Positions 17,371 to 26,850 are shown, counted from the stretch's first letter. The stretch: 64,000 nt of DNA from Paenibacillus sp. RC334 (GCF_030034735.1 NZ_CP125370.1:1612001-1676000); one strand, 5' to 3'. Notes: generated from the sequence alone by a model not told the origin. Numbers and translations are program-made.

Positions 17371-18459
17371 TTGAGTAAGAGAGCCTATAATTTTAATGCA
17401 GGACCAGCGGCATTGCCGCTCAAAGTGCTGGAACGTGTACAAGCTGAATTCGTAGATTTTCAGGGAACAGGTATGTCCATTATGGAAATGTCTCACCGTG
17501 GAGCTGTGTATGAATCTGTTCATAATGAAGCGCAGGAACGTCTGTTATCTCTGCTAGGCAATCCAGAAGGCTACAAGGTGTTATTTCTGCAAGGAGGCGC
17601 TAGTACGCAATTTGCTATGCTGCCCTTAAATTTCTTGAGCGAAGGGCAGACAGGAAGCTATATCATGACAGGAAGCTGGTCAGACAAGGCTTATAAGGAA
17701 GCCAAGCTTTTGGGCAAAGCCCACATTGCTGCATCCTCTGCTGATGAAAAGTATATGCGTCTTCCGAATGTGGATTCTTTGGACTTGCCTGACAATACTG
17801 CTTATGTGCATATTACCTCCAACGAGACGATTGAAGGTACACAGTTCAAGCAATTCCCGGATACCGGTTCTGTGCCGTTGATTGTGGACATGTCCAGTGA
17901 TATTTTTTGCAAGCCGTTTGATGCTACTCAATTCGGACTGATCTATGCTGGAGCACAAAAAAATCTGGGACCTTCCGGCGTAACGGTCGTGATCGCCCGT
18001 GAAGAACTGTTGACATCTTCACCGGACAACGTTCCTACGATGCTGCGTTACAGCACTTATGAAAAGAATAATTCTCTCTACAATACACCTCCATCCTTTG
18101 CTATATACATGGTGAATGAGGTACTGAAATGGATTCAGGAAGAAGGCGGCCTGGAAGGTATTGAACGCATCAACCAGCAGAAAGCTGCTTTGCTCTACGA
18201 CCGTATTGACAGCAGTGAAGGCTTCTACCGTGGTTGTGTAGACGTCGCTGACCGATCCATTATGAATGTGACCTTCCGCCTCGCAAATGAGGACTTGGAA
18301 AAGCAATTTATTAAGGAGTCTGAGCAGGCCGGTTTCATCGGTCTGAAGGGACATCGTAGTGTAGGAGGGCTCCGCGCTTCGATCTACAATGCTGTTCCAC
18401 TGGAGAACTGTCAAGCGTTGGCCGAGTTTATGGATAGCTTTAAGCAGCGTCATAGCTGA
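17371..18459 (+). CDS. serC: Phosphoserine aminotransferase (SerC)
   Basis: A 362-residue class V PLP aminotransferase that converts 3-phosphohydroxypyruvate to phosphoserine in serine synthesis. Motifs are YNFNAGPAALPLKVLE at the N-terminus, SHRGAVYESVHNEA, the PLP lysine in AGAQKNLGPSG, and HRSVGGLRASIYNA near the end. The start is a TTG; two TTGs lie side by side (17368 and 17371), both downstream of AAGGGATGG, and the second gives the usual SKRAYNF beginning. It is a single gene with its own promoter and terminator. Confidence 0.93.
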   Translation: MSKRAYNFNAGPAALPLKVLERVQAEFVDFQGTGMSIMEMSHRGAVYESVHNEAQERLLSLLGNPEGYKVLFLQGGASTQFAMLPLNFLSEGQTGSYIMTGSWSDKAYKEAKLLGKAHIAASSADEKYMRLPNVDSLDLPDNTAYVHITSNETIEGTQFKQFPDTGSVPLIVDMSSDIFCKPFDATQFGLIYAGAQKNLGPSGVTVVIAREELLTSSPDNVPTMLRYSTYEKNNSLYNTPPSFAIYMVNEVLKWIQEEGGLEGIERINQQKAALLYDRIDSSEGFYRGCVDVADRSIMNVTFRLANEDLEKQFIKESEQAGFIGLKGHRSVGGLRASIYNAVPLENCQALAEFMDSFKQRHS

Positions 18460-18513
18460 TTGTAACGGACATATATTTCGATACACGAATGTTGGAAATC
18501 GAAAAAACGAAGT

Positions 18514-18550
18514 AAAGCCTTCCCTGAACGTGTATAGGGGAAGGCTTTTA
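18514..18550 (+). terminator. Intrinsic terminator of serC
   Basis: AAAGCCTTCCC and GGGGAAGGCTTTT flank a loop of about 13 bases; the T-run is short. Confidence 0.8.
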
Positions 18551-18660
18551 GTGGTGTGGAGCGATTATTTTTTTGGTTTGATGTTCATATCTCACCGATT
18601 TTGTTAAAATAATAGAATGTGTAAATTTTTTCAGTTCAAAAATGAAGGGAACGAAACGTG

Positions 18661-19125
18661 ATGCCATTACATATTGTGCTTGTTGAGCCGGAAATTCCGG
18701 CTAATACAGGGAATATTGCTAGAACGTGTGCTGCTACAGGAACACATCTGCATCTGGTAAAGCCGCTGGGCTTCCGTACCGACGATGCCACGTTAAAACG
18801 TGCTGGACTTGATTACTGGTATGCGGTCCACATTGAATACCATGAATCTTTTGCTGAGGTGCAGGAGAAGTATCAGGAAGGTCGCTTTTTTTATGCCACC
18901 ACGAAAGCGAATCAGCGTTATAGTGATATTGCATTTCAGGATGGAGACTTTCTGGTATTTGGCAAAGAAACGAAGGGGCTGCCTCCCGAGCTTCTGGCTG
19001 CCAACCCGGATACATGCATCAAGATGCCTATGTCAGATAAAGTAAGATCGCTAAATTTGTCGAATTCCGCTGCAATTATCGTATATGAAGCGCTGCGGCA
19101 AATGGAATTTCCAGGTTTATCGTGA
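18661..19125 (+). CDS. trmL: tRNA (cytidine/uridine-34-2'-O)-methyltransferase TrmL
   Basis: A 154-residue SPOUT (trefoil-knot) methyltransferase that methylates the wobble ribose of tRNA-Leu. The three SAM-site motifs are EIPANTGNIARTCAATG, DFLVFGKETKGLP and SLNLSNSAAIIVYEALRQ. ATG at 18661 is chosen over the adjacent GTG because AAGGGA lies at a better distance. It is a single gene with no terminator obvious behind it. Confidence 0.92.
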   Translation: MPLHIVLVEPEIPANTGNIARTCAATGTHLHLVKPLGFRTDDATLKRAGLDYWYAVHIEYHESFAEVQEKYQEGRFFYATTKANQRYSDIAFQDGDFLVFGKETKGLPPELLAANPDTCIKMPMSDKVRSLNLSNSAAIIVYEALRQMEFPGLS

Positions 19126-19497
19126 ATAATATCAAGTGAGTGGGTATAAGTGCGAATAAAGAACCAGGACCTTAGTTGCTAATCAAGCCTCGCGCCTCTG
19201 TTGTTCAGACAAACCCGACGTAGGGCTTGAAAATAAGGTTATAATCAGTAATTTGTAAAATCCTCAGAGAAAGCTAATGATAATGGACATTTCGGTCGAT
19301 AAAAATATTACAGACATTCTGTGCCATACTTTGATATGGTTCATGATTTTATGAAAAAATGTAATAAAATTTCCTGTGATCAGCAGGATTCGACAAAAAG
19401 ACAGCGAATACTACATAAAGAATAGTGTCTTTGTACCTAGTTTTTCGCAGGGAAAAAATTGAAATTCATAATGAAATAGGAGAGGTGTACGATCACG
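19126..19497. other. Intergenic stretch before the AbrB-like gene
   Basis: 372 bases without a convincing gene. It is AT-rich towards the AbrB-like start, with several possible -10 elements (TATAAT at about 19240, TAATAAAAT near 19362) but no well-spaced -35 partner that I can support. A long leader for the AbrB-like gene is possible. Confidence 0.4.
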
Positions 19498-19743
19498 ATG
19501 AAACCTGCCGGTGTGGTGCGTAAAGTTGATCAACTGGGAAGAATAGTGTTGCCCAAATCACTGCGCAAAAGATATCAAATGAATGAGGGAGACCCTGTCG
19601 AAATTTTGGTTCAGGGTGACCATATTATTTTGGAGCGTTATCGTCCGAAATGTGTATTTTGCGGATCAGTTGAGCAAGTGAACAATTTTAAAGATCGTTA
19701 TATTTGTGCTCAATGCTTGACGGAAATGACACAGTACTCCTAA
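19498..19743 (+). CDS. AbrB/SpoVT-type transcription regulator with C-terminal zinc-ribbon-like tail
   Basis: An 81-residue protein. Residues 1-47 are an AbrB-type swapped-hairpin DNA-binding domain (GVVRKVDQLGRIVLPKSLRKRYQMNEGDPVEI, quoted in part as VRKVDQLGRIVLPKSLRK). Instead of the usual AbrB C-terminal domain it carries CVFCGSVEQVNNFKDRYICAQC, two CxxC pairs suggesting a small zinc-binding knuckle. AGGAGAGGTG precedes the start. Likely a transition-state regulator of the AbrB/Abh group; target genes are unknown. Confidence 0.88.
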   Translation: MKPAGVVRKVDQLGRIVLPKSLRKRYQMNEGDPVEILVQGDHIILERYRPKCVFCGSVEQVNNFKDRYICAQCLTEMTQYS

Positions 19744-19751
19744 AATGGGGC

Positions 19752-19787
19752 AAAAGCATCACGACATTTGTTCGTGATGCTTTTTTT
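19752..19787 (+). terminator. Intrinsic terminator of the AbrB-like gene
   Basis: AAAAGCATCACGA and TCGTGATGCTTTTTTT form a 13-bp stem with a long T-run. Confidence 0.9.
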
Positions 19788-19841
19788 CTTATAGAGTATA
19801 AGGGAGCAAGCGTAGTTTACATGCTTGTAAACGATAAACTC

Positions 19842-20909
19842 CTATTTATAGAACAAAAAATGAGTAGGGACCGGACGCAGATTGCCATCCGACGGCTTGT
19901 TCACGATCTGATCGTTCAGGATGAGTGAGGAGGAGCCTCCCCCGTCCAGATTATAAGCATTCTGAACGCCGAGATTGTACATTTTTCCCTGTATTTCTTC
20001 CAGTGTTGCACCTGAACCCCCGCTTTCATTGTAGCCGTCTACGACAATAATGAGCAGTTGATCATCTTTATAGTTGCCGATGGCTGTACGTGGCGCTCGT
20101 TTGGGCGATACCTTCCATTTATCCGGAATAGGCATCTTTTGGCCGCTTTGCAGCAGTACGGGAACGAAGGTAGCTCCAAAGGCAGGCTTTAGGCTGTCCA
20201 GAGCGCCCTGACTGTAAAACTTGCCACCGATGAGCTTGCCGGTGTTGCTCAATCCGACGAAGGACAAATCCTTAAAACTGGACTGAAAGCCGGTCAGGTA
20301 ATGGCCGTTCATGACGGTAGTGCTTAATGGATAGCGTTTGCCGTCTCCATCCGCAAAGCCGCCTGCATTAATACCAGCGACAGCTCCGTGTCTCAGGACA
20401 GCACGCATGGTCGTTTCGGAGCCGCCCAGTTTGTCGCTCCCCAGAGACATTTTCATAGCGGCAGGATCTTTAAGCTTGACCTTCATGGCATAGCCATGAT
20501 AAATCCCCGGGTTCATCTTAAACAATTCAATAGTAATCCGGTTGCTGTCTACCCGCTCATAGGGAACCCCGAGCTTGGCGGTGATGCGTCGATTATAGAT
20601 TTTTTCGGGACGCTTGGATTGAGTGGAGGCCGTTTGGACAAGCTGGTTCATCGTTTGGGTTGTTTGCTTGTACAGTTCCGATGTTCGGCGAATAGTAGAC
20701 AAGGTGTATGTTGCCGTTTGTTTGGCTTCATCAAGCTGCTTGCCTACTGATTGCGTTTGTAGAACGACCTCGGCTTTTTGCAGACTCGGGACGGTAGACC
20801 CCGAAAAACTAAATGTGGGATGAATTAACAAAACACACCCCAACAAACCGATAAAAGGAGCAAGGGCCAACATGAAGAAACGATTTACCTGTTTTGTATC
20901 CATATTCAT
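19842..20909 (-). CDS. Membrane-anchored phosphodiester glycosidase (NAGPA-domain) protein
   Basis: A 355-residue protein with an N-terminal membrane segment (near residues 11-33), a helical stalk and a C-terminal NAGPA domain. Domain marks are AVAGINAGGFADGDGKRYPLST, the RAPRTAIGNYKDDQLLIIVVDG strand and NAYNLDGGGSSSLIL near the end, which match the family that includes uncovering-enzyme-like phosphodiester glycosidases and proteins labelled exopolysaccharide biosynthesis. The enzyme domain is predicted to face outside. Its start overlaps the stop of the upstream coiled-coil gene by four bases (ATGA), so they are translationally coupled. Confidence 0.85.
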   Translation of the reverse strand: MNMDTKQVNRFFMLALAPFIGLLGCVLLIHPTFSFSGSTVPSLQKAEVVLQTQSVGKQLDEAKQTATYTLSTIRRTSELYKQTTQTMNQLVQTASTQSKRPEKIYNRRITAKLGVPYERVDSNRITIELFKMNPGIYHGYAMKVKLKDPAAMKMSLGSDKLGGSETTMRAVLRHGAVAGINAGGFADGDGKRYPLSTTVMNGHYLTGFQSSFKDLSFVGLSNTGKLIGGKFYSQGALDSLKPAFGATFVPVLLQSGQKMPIPDKWKVSPKRAPRTAIGNYKDDQLLIIVVDGYNESGGSGATLEEIQGKMYNLGVQNAYNLDGGGSSSLILNDQIVNKPSDGNLRPVPTHFLFYK

Positions 20910-21379
20910 TTCAGCAGGTCCATTTTTTTCTGAAGTGTATTGAGCTGCTGCTTAACTTCGTTCAGTTGGGTGTAAAGCTTATTGCTGTTGTCGGTTTTAT
21001 TGTTTGCATTATCCTTGGTAAAGGTCAGCAGCTCATTGAAGGACTGCACTTTGCCCTCTAATCCGTTAACTTCCTTGGAAAGCGCAGCCAACTGTTTTTC
21101 ATAGTCGGTTTTGAGCGCTTGAATCTGCTGGTTCGTATGGGTTTGCATTTCGTTCAACATTTCCTGCTTCAAATGATTGCTGTACAGATAGGTTGCGAGA
21201 GCACCTAGTATAATAAGCAGGAACCAAAATAGCAGAAAAGCCTTTACGGGCATCCCCTTTCTTGAAGTGCCCCGCCGGGATTCGGCAGGAGGGTGTTCAG
21301 GTGAAGCTTGCATGCGATTTTTCAACTCCCGTGTAAAATCAAATTTCCAGTCTTTATTTTGCAGTTCCAATTCTATCAT
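20906..21379 (-). CDS. Single-pass membrane protein with extracellular coiled coil
   Basis: A 157-residue protein: a basic cytoplasmic N-terminus of about 48 residues, one membrane helix (AFLLFWFLLIILGALATYLY) and a long heptad-rich C-terminal part (LKQEMLNEMQTHTNQQIQ ... LYTQLNEVKQQLNTLQKK). I do not recognise a family. It is coupled by an ATGA overlap to the NAGPA-domain gene, which suggests a membrane partner or scaffold for it. The start is uncertain: ATG at 21379 has only a weak ribosome site, and a TTG at 21442 would add 21 residues. A small hairpin (TATTTCGC/GCGAAATA) lies just upstream of the ATG. Confidence 0.7.
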   Translation of the reverse strand: MIELELQNKDWKFDFTRELKNRMQASPEHPPAESRRGTSRKGMPVKAFLLFWFLLIILGALATYLYSNHLKQEMLNEMQTHTNQQIQALKTDYEKQLAALSKEVNGLEGKVQSFNELLTFTKDNANNKTDNSNKLYTQLNEVKQQLNTLQKKMDLLK

Positions 21380-21597
21380 GGGCCTATTTATTTCGCAAAA
21401 GCGAAATAGATGCATAAAATTATTTGGAAAAAGAGATTGCAACGGAAGGAAGTCCTAGGATACAATTTCCTTAAGCGATTTTCGCTTCTTATATGTTCAT
21501 ATTTGCGCAATTTCTACATATGCAACCCCAAATTATAGATTCATTTTCGCTAACTATGTATTTTTATGTATTTTTTGTGAAATCAGGAGGTTTAGAT

Positions 21598-22254
21598 ATG
21601 AGAAAAGTATGGCAGGTGGTCATCATAGACATCCATCCTACAAGTATGCTGGGAACAAAGCTTATTTTGGAAGACCAGCAGGATTTGCTTGTCAGAGGGA
21701 TGTCCTCCTCCGGGACGGAAGGTCTGGAATTGGCTTGCTCCATTCGGCCGGAAATCATTTTAATGGATTACAGGTTGCCTGAGGGAACGGCGGAACCGTT
21801 CCTAACACAAATACGGGCCTTGTCTCCAGACAGCCATATTGTTATTATGACGGATGAGGATAATATTACGCTGTTCCAACAGCTGATTTCGCTGGGAGCG
21901 AATGGAATGCTATCCAAACAGGCGTCACCAAGCCAGTTGATCCATCTGATCAACGGTTTGCGCGAAGGATTTGCTTCGTTACCGATGGATTGGATTCGTT
22001 GTGGAAATTGGCCTTTTATGCCGCTCATGGCTTCTGAACCTTTCGACGAATTGACACAGACCGAAATTTTCATTATGGAACGTATTGTGCAAGGAATTAC
22101 ATATGACAAAATTGCTATCGAGATCGAAGTCAGTCGGCGCTCCATTGATAATTATCTACGTAAAATTTATGCTAAATTGGGCGTGTCCAGCCGGGCGCAG
22201 GCGATTGAACGTTATGCCTTGTACGCGCGTCAAGCGAAGCAGCTGTATGCCTGA
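21598..22254 (+). CDS. NarL/ComA-type response regulator, orphan
   Basis: A 218-residue protein with a receiver domain (IIDIHPTSMLGTKLILED, phospho-acceptor Asp in IILMDYRLPEG, Lys in GMLSKQASP) and a LuxR-type helix-turn-helix (LTQTEIFIMERIVQGITYDKIAIEIEVSRRSIDNYLRKIYAKLGVSSR, cited in part as SRRSIDNYLRKIYAKLGVSS). The N-terminal layout resembles ComA of B. subtilis. AGGAGG lies eight bases before the ATG at 21598; the longer frame from 21493 lacks such a site. No sensor kinase is adjacent. It precedes an aminotransferase gene by 51 bases. Confidence 0.88.
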   Translation: MRKVWQVVIIDIHPTSMLGTKLILEDQQDLLVRGMSSSGTEGLELACSIRPEIILMDYRLPEGTAEPFLTQIRALSPDSHIVIMTDEDNITLFQQLISLGANGMLSKQASPSQLIHLINGLREGFASLPMDWIRCGNWPFMPLMASEPFDELTQTEIFIMERIVQGITYDKIAIEIEVSRRSIDNYLRKIYAKLGVSSRAQAIERYALYARQAKQLYA

Positions 22255-22305
22255 CGCGCCAACCCGGAGGTCGTGAGCCTATTTTTCAGGAGAAGGAGGA
22301 TGTTC

Positions 22306-23559
22306 ATGCAATATTCCTTTGCTTCACGAACCGCTGCAATGTTGGCTTCTCCAGTGCGTCATATCCGGGAAAATGCGAGAAGACACTCCTTTATATCTTT
22401 GGCTGAAGAATTGCCTGCACAAGAGCTCTTTCCAGTGAAGCTGCTGGAAGAAGCGGCTCATGATGTATTTGGTTCTGGCCCTGACGCCCTCCAGTATGGT
22501 GAACCGGAGGGCTATTTTCCTTTGCGGGCGTGGCTTGCAGGAGAGTGGGAACAGCGCAAAGGAGTTAGAGTGCCACCAGGACAGATTCTCCTGACAACAG
22601 GCAGTCAGCAGGCCATTGACCTGATTGTAAGGCTGATGGTGGATGAACGCGACCCTGTGTTAGTCGAAAATCCGACATCTCCCGGATGTCTTCAAGTGCT
22701 CTCAATGCAAGGTGCGCAGATCGTTCCCGTTGAATCTGATGGAGAAGGTGTGCGTCCCGATCAGCTTGAAGCCTTAATCATTCACCACCATCCCAAGCTT
22801 TTTTTCGCCACACCCACGTTTACGAATCCGACCGGTTCCTTATGGAGCGCGGCAAGACGTCAGGAGATTTTGGAGCTGTGCAGGCTCCATCAGGTGCTGA
22901 TCGTGGAGGACGATTCTTACGGAGAGCTACATTTTAAACAAAAAAATGAATCCGGCGACAAGAGCCAGCATGGGCAAAGTCGGAAATTTGCAGAAGCCTA
23001 TCCTTCGCTATTTGCGCTGGATCATGCGGGGCAGGGTGGTCAGGTGCTATATATCGGTTCATTCAACAAAACGGTTGCGCCCGCACTGAGAACCGGATGG
23101 GCGGCAGGCCCCGCTCCGTTGATCGAAGGTATGTACGCTTTGAAGCAGTTGGCCGATATGCAGTCCAGTACGATGAACCAGCGACTCCTGTTCCAGTTGC
23201 TGACCAGCTCGCGGTTTCAATGGCACGAGCATTTAGCCATGCTGAACAAAGAGTACTCGACACGTCTGCAATTAATTCTGGAGCTGCTCAAGCGTCCATT
23301 TTGGAAAGATGTGACGTACCATATTCCGTCCGGCGGCATGTATGTGTGGGTTCGGTTGCCCGATGGGCTGGACAGCGCACTGCTGCTAAAGGCGGCCTTA
23401 CCCAAGGGTGTAGCCTTTATGCCAGGAGAGTTGTGCGCGGTTGGCAGCGAAGGCGCGTCCCATATCCGCCTGAACTTCAGCCATCCGGGCCGCGAGCAGC
23501 TACTCATGGGCATGAATTTGATCGGTGAGACGATCAGTGAATTCACTGCGCGAAGCTAG
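22306..23559 (+). CDS. PLP-dependent aminotransferase, MocR-like without the DNA-binding domain
   Basis: A 417-residue fold-I aminotransferase of the 2-aminoadipate/LysN type. Motifs: LQYGEPEGYFPLRAWLA, LLTTGSQQAIDLIVRLM, ATPTFTNPTGSLW, VEDDSYGELHF, the PLP lysine in YIGSFNKTVAPALRTGW, and the closing HIRLNFSHP. It corresponds to the enzymatic half of MocR regulators but starts directly with the aminotransferase part. GGAGAAGGAGG precedes the ATG at 22306. The substrate is unknown; the preceding ComA-like regulator may belong to the same transcript. Confidence 0.87.
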   Translation: MQYSFASRTAAMLASPVRHIRENARRHSFISLAEELPAQELFPVKLLEEAAHDVFGSGPDALQYGEPEGYFPLRAWLAGEWEQRKGVRVPPGQILLTTGSQQAIDLIVRLMVDERDPVLVENPTSPGCLQVLSMQGAQIVPVESDGEGVRPDQLEALIIHHHPKLFFATPTFTNPTGSLWSAARRQEILELCRLHQVLIVEDDSYGELHFKQKNESGDKSQHGQSRKFAEAYPSLFALDHAGQGGQVLYIGSFNKTVAPALRTGWAAGPAPLIEGMYALKQLADMQSSTMNQRLLFQLLTSSRFQWHEHLAMLNKEYSTRLQLILELLKRPFWKDVTYHIPSGGMYVWVRLPDGLDSALLLKAALPKGVAFMPGELCAVGSEGASHIRLNFSHPGREQLLMGMNLIGETISEFTARS

Positions 23560-23679
23560 CTGTGGCTGAATGCTCTGCTTGCTGTGGCATAGCTTCCGGC
23601 AGTCGCGGCGTCAGAAGTAAGCTGTAGGCTTTTCAGTGATCGTCTGCATTCGGAGCGCCTGAAGTAGGCGGCAGGATAT

Positions 23680-24510
23680 TCAGAGATCCTCCGCATTCGT
23701 AGTGGCAGAGTACGCGGCTGGCGCTTCCGCGATTCGCTGTTGTCCGCCGCCGTCATCAGGCTCTACAGCCTTGCCAGCGGCCGTTTCGGCGCCTTGCTCT
23801 TGCAGTACCGCCGCATATTCGCTCAGGGCAACCTCGCCAAACGGGGTCAGCTTGTAGCGGCCACGAGCTACGCGTTCGAACCAGCCGTAGTAGTTGCGCT
23901 GGAGCACGGCTGCTGCCCCGCTGACGGCTGCTGTGCGGGCGAGCTGCGCCGGGGCAGCTTCCCCCAGGCCCTGCAAGGCTGCGGCCACGCGCAGCGCTTT
24001 TTCCCGGTAGGCCGTGACCAGCTTGCGTCGGGTACTGCCGCCAGTGTTGTGGTCGCCGCTGCGTGCGTGAAACTCTCGCAGCAGCCTTTCCTTGCGCGAG
24101 CCGGTGCGGGCTGTCGCCGTTTTGCGGTCACCACCGTTCGTACTCGCAGGCTTGCAAAGTACCTCTACGAGCGGCGGCTTGGTCTTATAATGGGTGACGG
24201 TGAGCAAGCCCAGCCCCAACTGGCGGCACAGTCCGACCAGCTCGTTCCAGCGCTGATTGACAGCCCCTTTTTTCGCACGGTTTCGTTCCACCGCCACATA
24301 CACATTGCTGCTTAGCTTCAGACGCTGCATGCCCTGCAGCACAAGCGCCAGATTAAACGTCTTTTTAATCTCCACAATCAGTGGCTCCTGCTGTTCTGGC
24401 TTTATACCCACCAAATCGCAGTTACGCACTTCTCCCTTGATTTCGTATCCCAAGCTCTCAAAAAAGGCTTTGATCGGAGCGTACAGCTCCGTCTCATGCC
24501 GAACCGCCAT
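23680..24510 (-). CDS. DUF2161 protein with PD-(D/E)xK nuclease-like core
   Basis: A 276-residue soluble protein. The N-terminal 120 residues (YAPIKAFFESLGYEIKGEV, NCDLVGI, PLIVEIKKTFNLALVLQGMQR) show the D...ExK pattern of the PD-(D/E)xK fold: Asp of NCDLVG and the ExK of VEIKK. The C-terminal half has a winged-helix-like stretch (NYYGWFERVARGRYKLTPFGEVAL) and an Ala/Gly-rich tail. The region is clearly more GC-rich than its neighbours. AAAGGAGCGGGAG precedes the start. Function is unknown; a nuclease role is inferred from the fold only. Confidence 0.75.
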   Translation of the reverse strand: MAVRHETELYAPIKAFFESLGYEIKGEVRNCDLVGIKPEQQEPLIVEIKKTFNLALVLQGMQRLKLSSNVYVAVERNRAKKGAVNQRWNELVGLCRQLGLGLLTVTHYKTKPPLVEVLCKPASTNGGDRKTATARTGSRKERLLREFHARSGDHNTGGSTRRKLVTAYREKALRVAAALQGLGEAAPAQLARTAAVSGAAAVLQRNYYGWFERVARGRYKLTPFGEVALSEYAAVLQEQGAETAAGKAVEPDDGGGQQRIAEAPAAYSATTNAEDL

Positions 24511-24793
24511 GCTTCTCCCGCTCCTTTATCCCATTATTCCGAGTTTATATTGTACCATAATGCGTCAGGTCCGCGTCGTTGTTGTATATTTTAGCACAGT
24601 GTATCTCTCTGTTTTTCGAAAAAGCAAGGGAACCTGTCGCAAAAAAAAGGTCAATTCTGAAATCAATCTGCATAGGTATGTATTACACTTTTTTTAAGAG
24701 GATTGCATCATATCCTGAAAGGCGTGGACGAGTGTAGCCATTAACCATCCGGAGTGGAGGATAGTCATTACGCAGTCATGGGAGGAACCGAGC

Positions 24794-26689
24794 ATGAATA
24801 TTTTTGAACGCGTTGCGGAGTACCGGGCGGAAAACAACCGTCTGGCCTGGAGCGGCACTTTTAGAGAGTATATCGAGATACTCAAGAAAGACCCGACGCC
24901 GGCGATGACCGCTCATGCACGGGTTTACAAGATGATTGAATCTTTTGGTGTAGAAGAGGTTGGGGGACATAAGCGATATAAATTTTTCGAGCAGGAGATT
25001 TTTGGGCTGGACCGTGCGCTTGAAAAGCTGGTGGAGGAATACTTCCATTCCTCAGCCCGTCGGCTCGATGTGCGCAAGCGTATTCTACTTTTGATGGGAC
25101 CCGTCAGTGGAGGTAAATCCACGCTGGTCACCTTGCTCAAACGCGGTCTGGAGAAATTTTCGAGGACGGATCAGGGAGCGGTATACGCCATTGAAGGCTG
25201 CCCCATGCACGAAGATCCGCTTCATCTCATTCCTCATGAGCTGCGTCCGGATTTTGAGAAGGAGCTGGGGGTGCGGATTGAAGGCAATCTGTGCCCAGCC
25301 TGCCAGATGAGATTGCGTACAGAATTCGATGGAGATATTGAAAAGGTCCGCGTGGAGCGGGTGTTTATATCGGAAGAAAATCGGATCGGCATCGGTACGT
25401 TCAGTCCTTCGGATCCGAAGTCACAGGATATTGCTGATTTGACGGGCAGCATCGACTTTTCTACGATTACGGAGTATGGCTCGGAATCCGATCCGCGCGC
25501 GTATCGTTTTGACGGAGAACTGAACAAAGCCAACCGTGGACTGATGGAGTTTCAGGAGATGCTGAAATGCGATGAGAAGTTTTTATGGAATTTGCTGTCT
25601 CTGACTCAGGAGGGGAATTTTAAAGCGGGACGTTTTGCGTTAATCAGTGCAGATGAGCTGATCGTTGCCCATACCAATGAGTCGGAGTATAAAAGCTTTA
25701 TCTCGAACAAAAAGAACGAGGCCCTCCAATCGCGGATGATCGTGATGCCAATTCCTTACAACCTTAAAGTCTCGGAAGAAGAAAAAATTTACGCCAAGCT
25801 CATTGGACAAAGCGACATGAAGCATATTCACATCGCCCCTCATGCGCTGCGGACGGCTGCTATTTTCTCCGTGCTTACCCGCCTGAAGGAGACGAAGAAG
25901 CAGGGCATGGATCTGGTCAAAAAGATGCGCATGTATGATGGCGAAGAGGTGGAAGGCTACAAGACAGCCGATCTGAAGGAAATGCAAAATGAGTTTCTGG
26001 AGGAAGGTATGTCTGGGGTAGACCCAAGGTACGTCATCAATCGCATTTCCAGTGCGCTCATTAAGCAAAATGTAGAATCCATCAATGCACTGGATATTTT
26101 ACGAGCTATCAAGGATGGTCTGGATCAGCATGCTTCTATTACGAAGGAAGAAAGGGAGCGTTATCTGAATTTCATTTCCGTAGCCCGTAAAGAGTATGAC
26201 GAGCTGGCGAAAAAAGAAGTCCAGAAAGCTTTTGTGTACTCGTTCGAGGAATCAGCCAAGACGCTGTTCGATAACTATCTGGATAACATCGAAGCTTTCT
26301 GCAATTGGGTGAAAATCCGCGACCCGCTTACGGATGAGGAACTCGACCCGGATGAGCGGCTGATGCGTTCGATCGAAGAGCAGATTGGGGTATCGGAAAA
26401 TGCGAAAAAGGCGTTCCGCGAAGAAATTCTCATCCGGATTTCCGCTTACTCACGCAAGGGACGCAAGTTCGAATATCATCATCATGATCGGCTGAGAGAA
26501 GCGATTGAGAAAAAGCTGTTCGCTGATTTGAAGGATATTGTGAAAATTACGACCTCGACCAAAACACCCGATGCTAATCAGCTCAAACGCATGAATGAGG
26601 TGATTAAGCGATTGATTGAGGAACACGGTTATACAGGTGCCAGTGCCAACGACCTGCTCAGGTATGTAGGAAGTCTGTTGAATCGATAA
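24794..26689 (+). CDS. prkA: PrkA serine protein kinase / AAA+ ATPase
   Basis: A 631-residue protein matching PrkA/YeaG throughout. It starts ERVAEYRAENNRLAWSGTFREYIEIL, shown here in part as AENNRLAWSGTFREYIEIL, has Walker A LMGPVSGGKSTLV near residue 95-108, the CPMHEDPLHLIP motif, EFQEMLKCDEKFLWNLLS, and a C-terminal kinase-like part ending in GYTGASANDLLRYVGSL. It acts in sporulation and stress. Its usual companions YhbH and SpoVR are not adjacent but lie 18 kb further on. GGAGGAACCGAGC precedes the ATG. Confidence 0.95.
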   Translation: MNIFERVAEYRAENNRLAWSGTFREYIEILKKDPTPAMTAHARVYKMIESFGVEEVGGHKRYKFFEQEIFGLDRALEKLVEEYFHSSARRLDVRKRILLLMGPVSGGKSTLVTLLKRGLEKFSRTDQGAVYAIEGCPMHEDPLHLIPHELRPDFEKELGVRIEGNLCPACQMRLRTEFDGDIEKVRVERVFISEENRIGIGTFSPSDPKSQDIADLTGSIDFSTITEYGSESDPRAYRFDGELNKANRGLMEFQEMLKCDEKFLWNLLSLTQEGNFKAGRFALISADELIVAHTNESEYKSFISNKKNEALQSRMIVMPIPYNLKVSEEEKIYAKLIGQSDMKHIHIAPHALRTAAIFSVLTRLKETKKQGMDLVKKMRMYDGEEVEGYKTADLKEMQNEFLEEGMSGVDPRYVINRISSALIKQNVESINALDILRAIKDGLDQHASITKEERERYLNFISVARKEYDELAKKEVQKAFVYSFEESAKTLFDNYLDNIEAFCNWVKIRDPLTDEELDPDERLMRSIEEQIGVSENAKKAFREEILIRISAYSRKGRKFEYHHHDRLREAIEKKLFADLKDIVKITTSTKTPDANQLKRMNEVIKRLIEEHGYTGASANDLLRYVGSLLNR

Positions 26690-26796
26690 AAATCGGTAAG
26701 CTTAAGGTAAGCAAAAGCAATAGGCTGGAGTAATGAGTTGTGATGGACGGCGTTGTAGCTGAACAGATATATCAATCGGCTGCGTAACCTATGAGG

Positions 26797-26850
26797 AATC
26801 CGGTAGCAAGCACTGGGAGTTTCAAGTACTTGCTACCGGATTCTTTTTTT
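26797..26850 (+). terminator. Intrinsic terminator downstream of prkA
   Basis: AATCCGGTAGCAAG and CTTGCTACCGGATT are perfect 14-base arms, followed by a CTTTTTTT tail. Confidence 0.92.
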
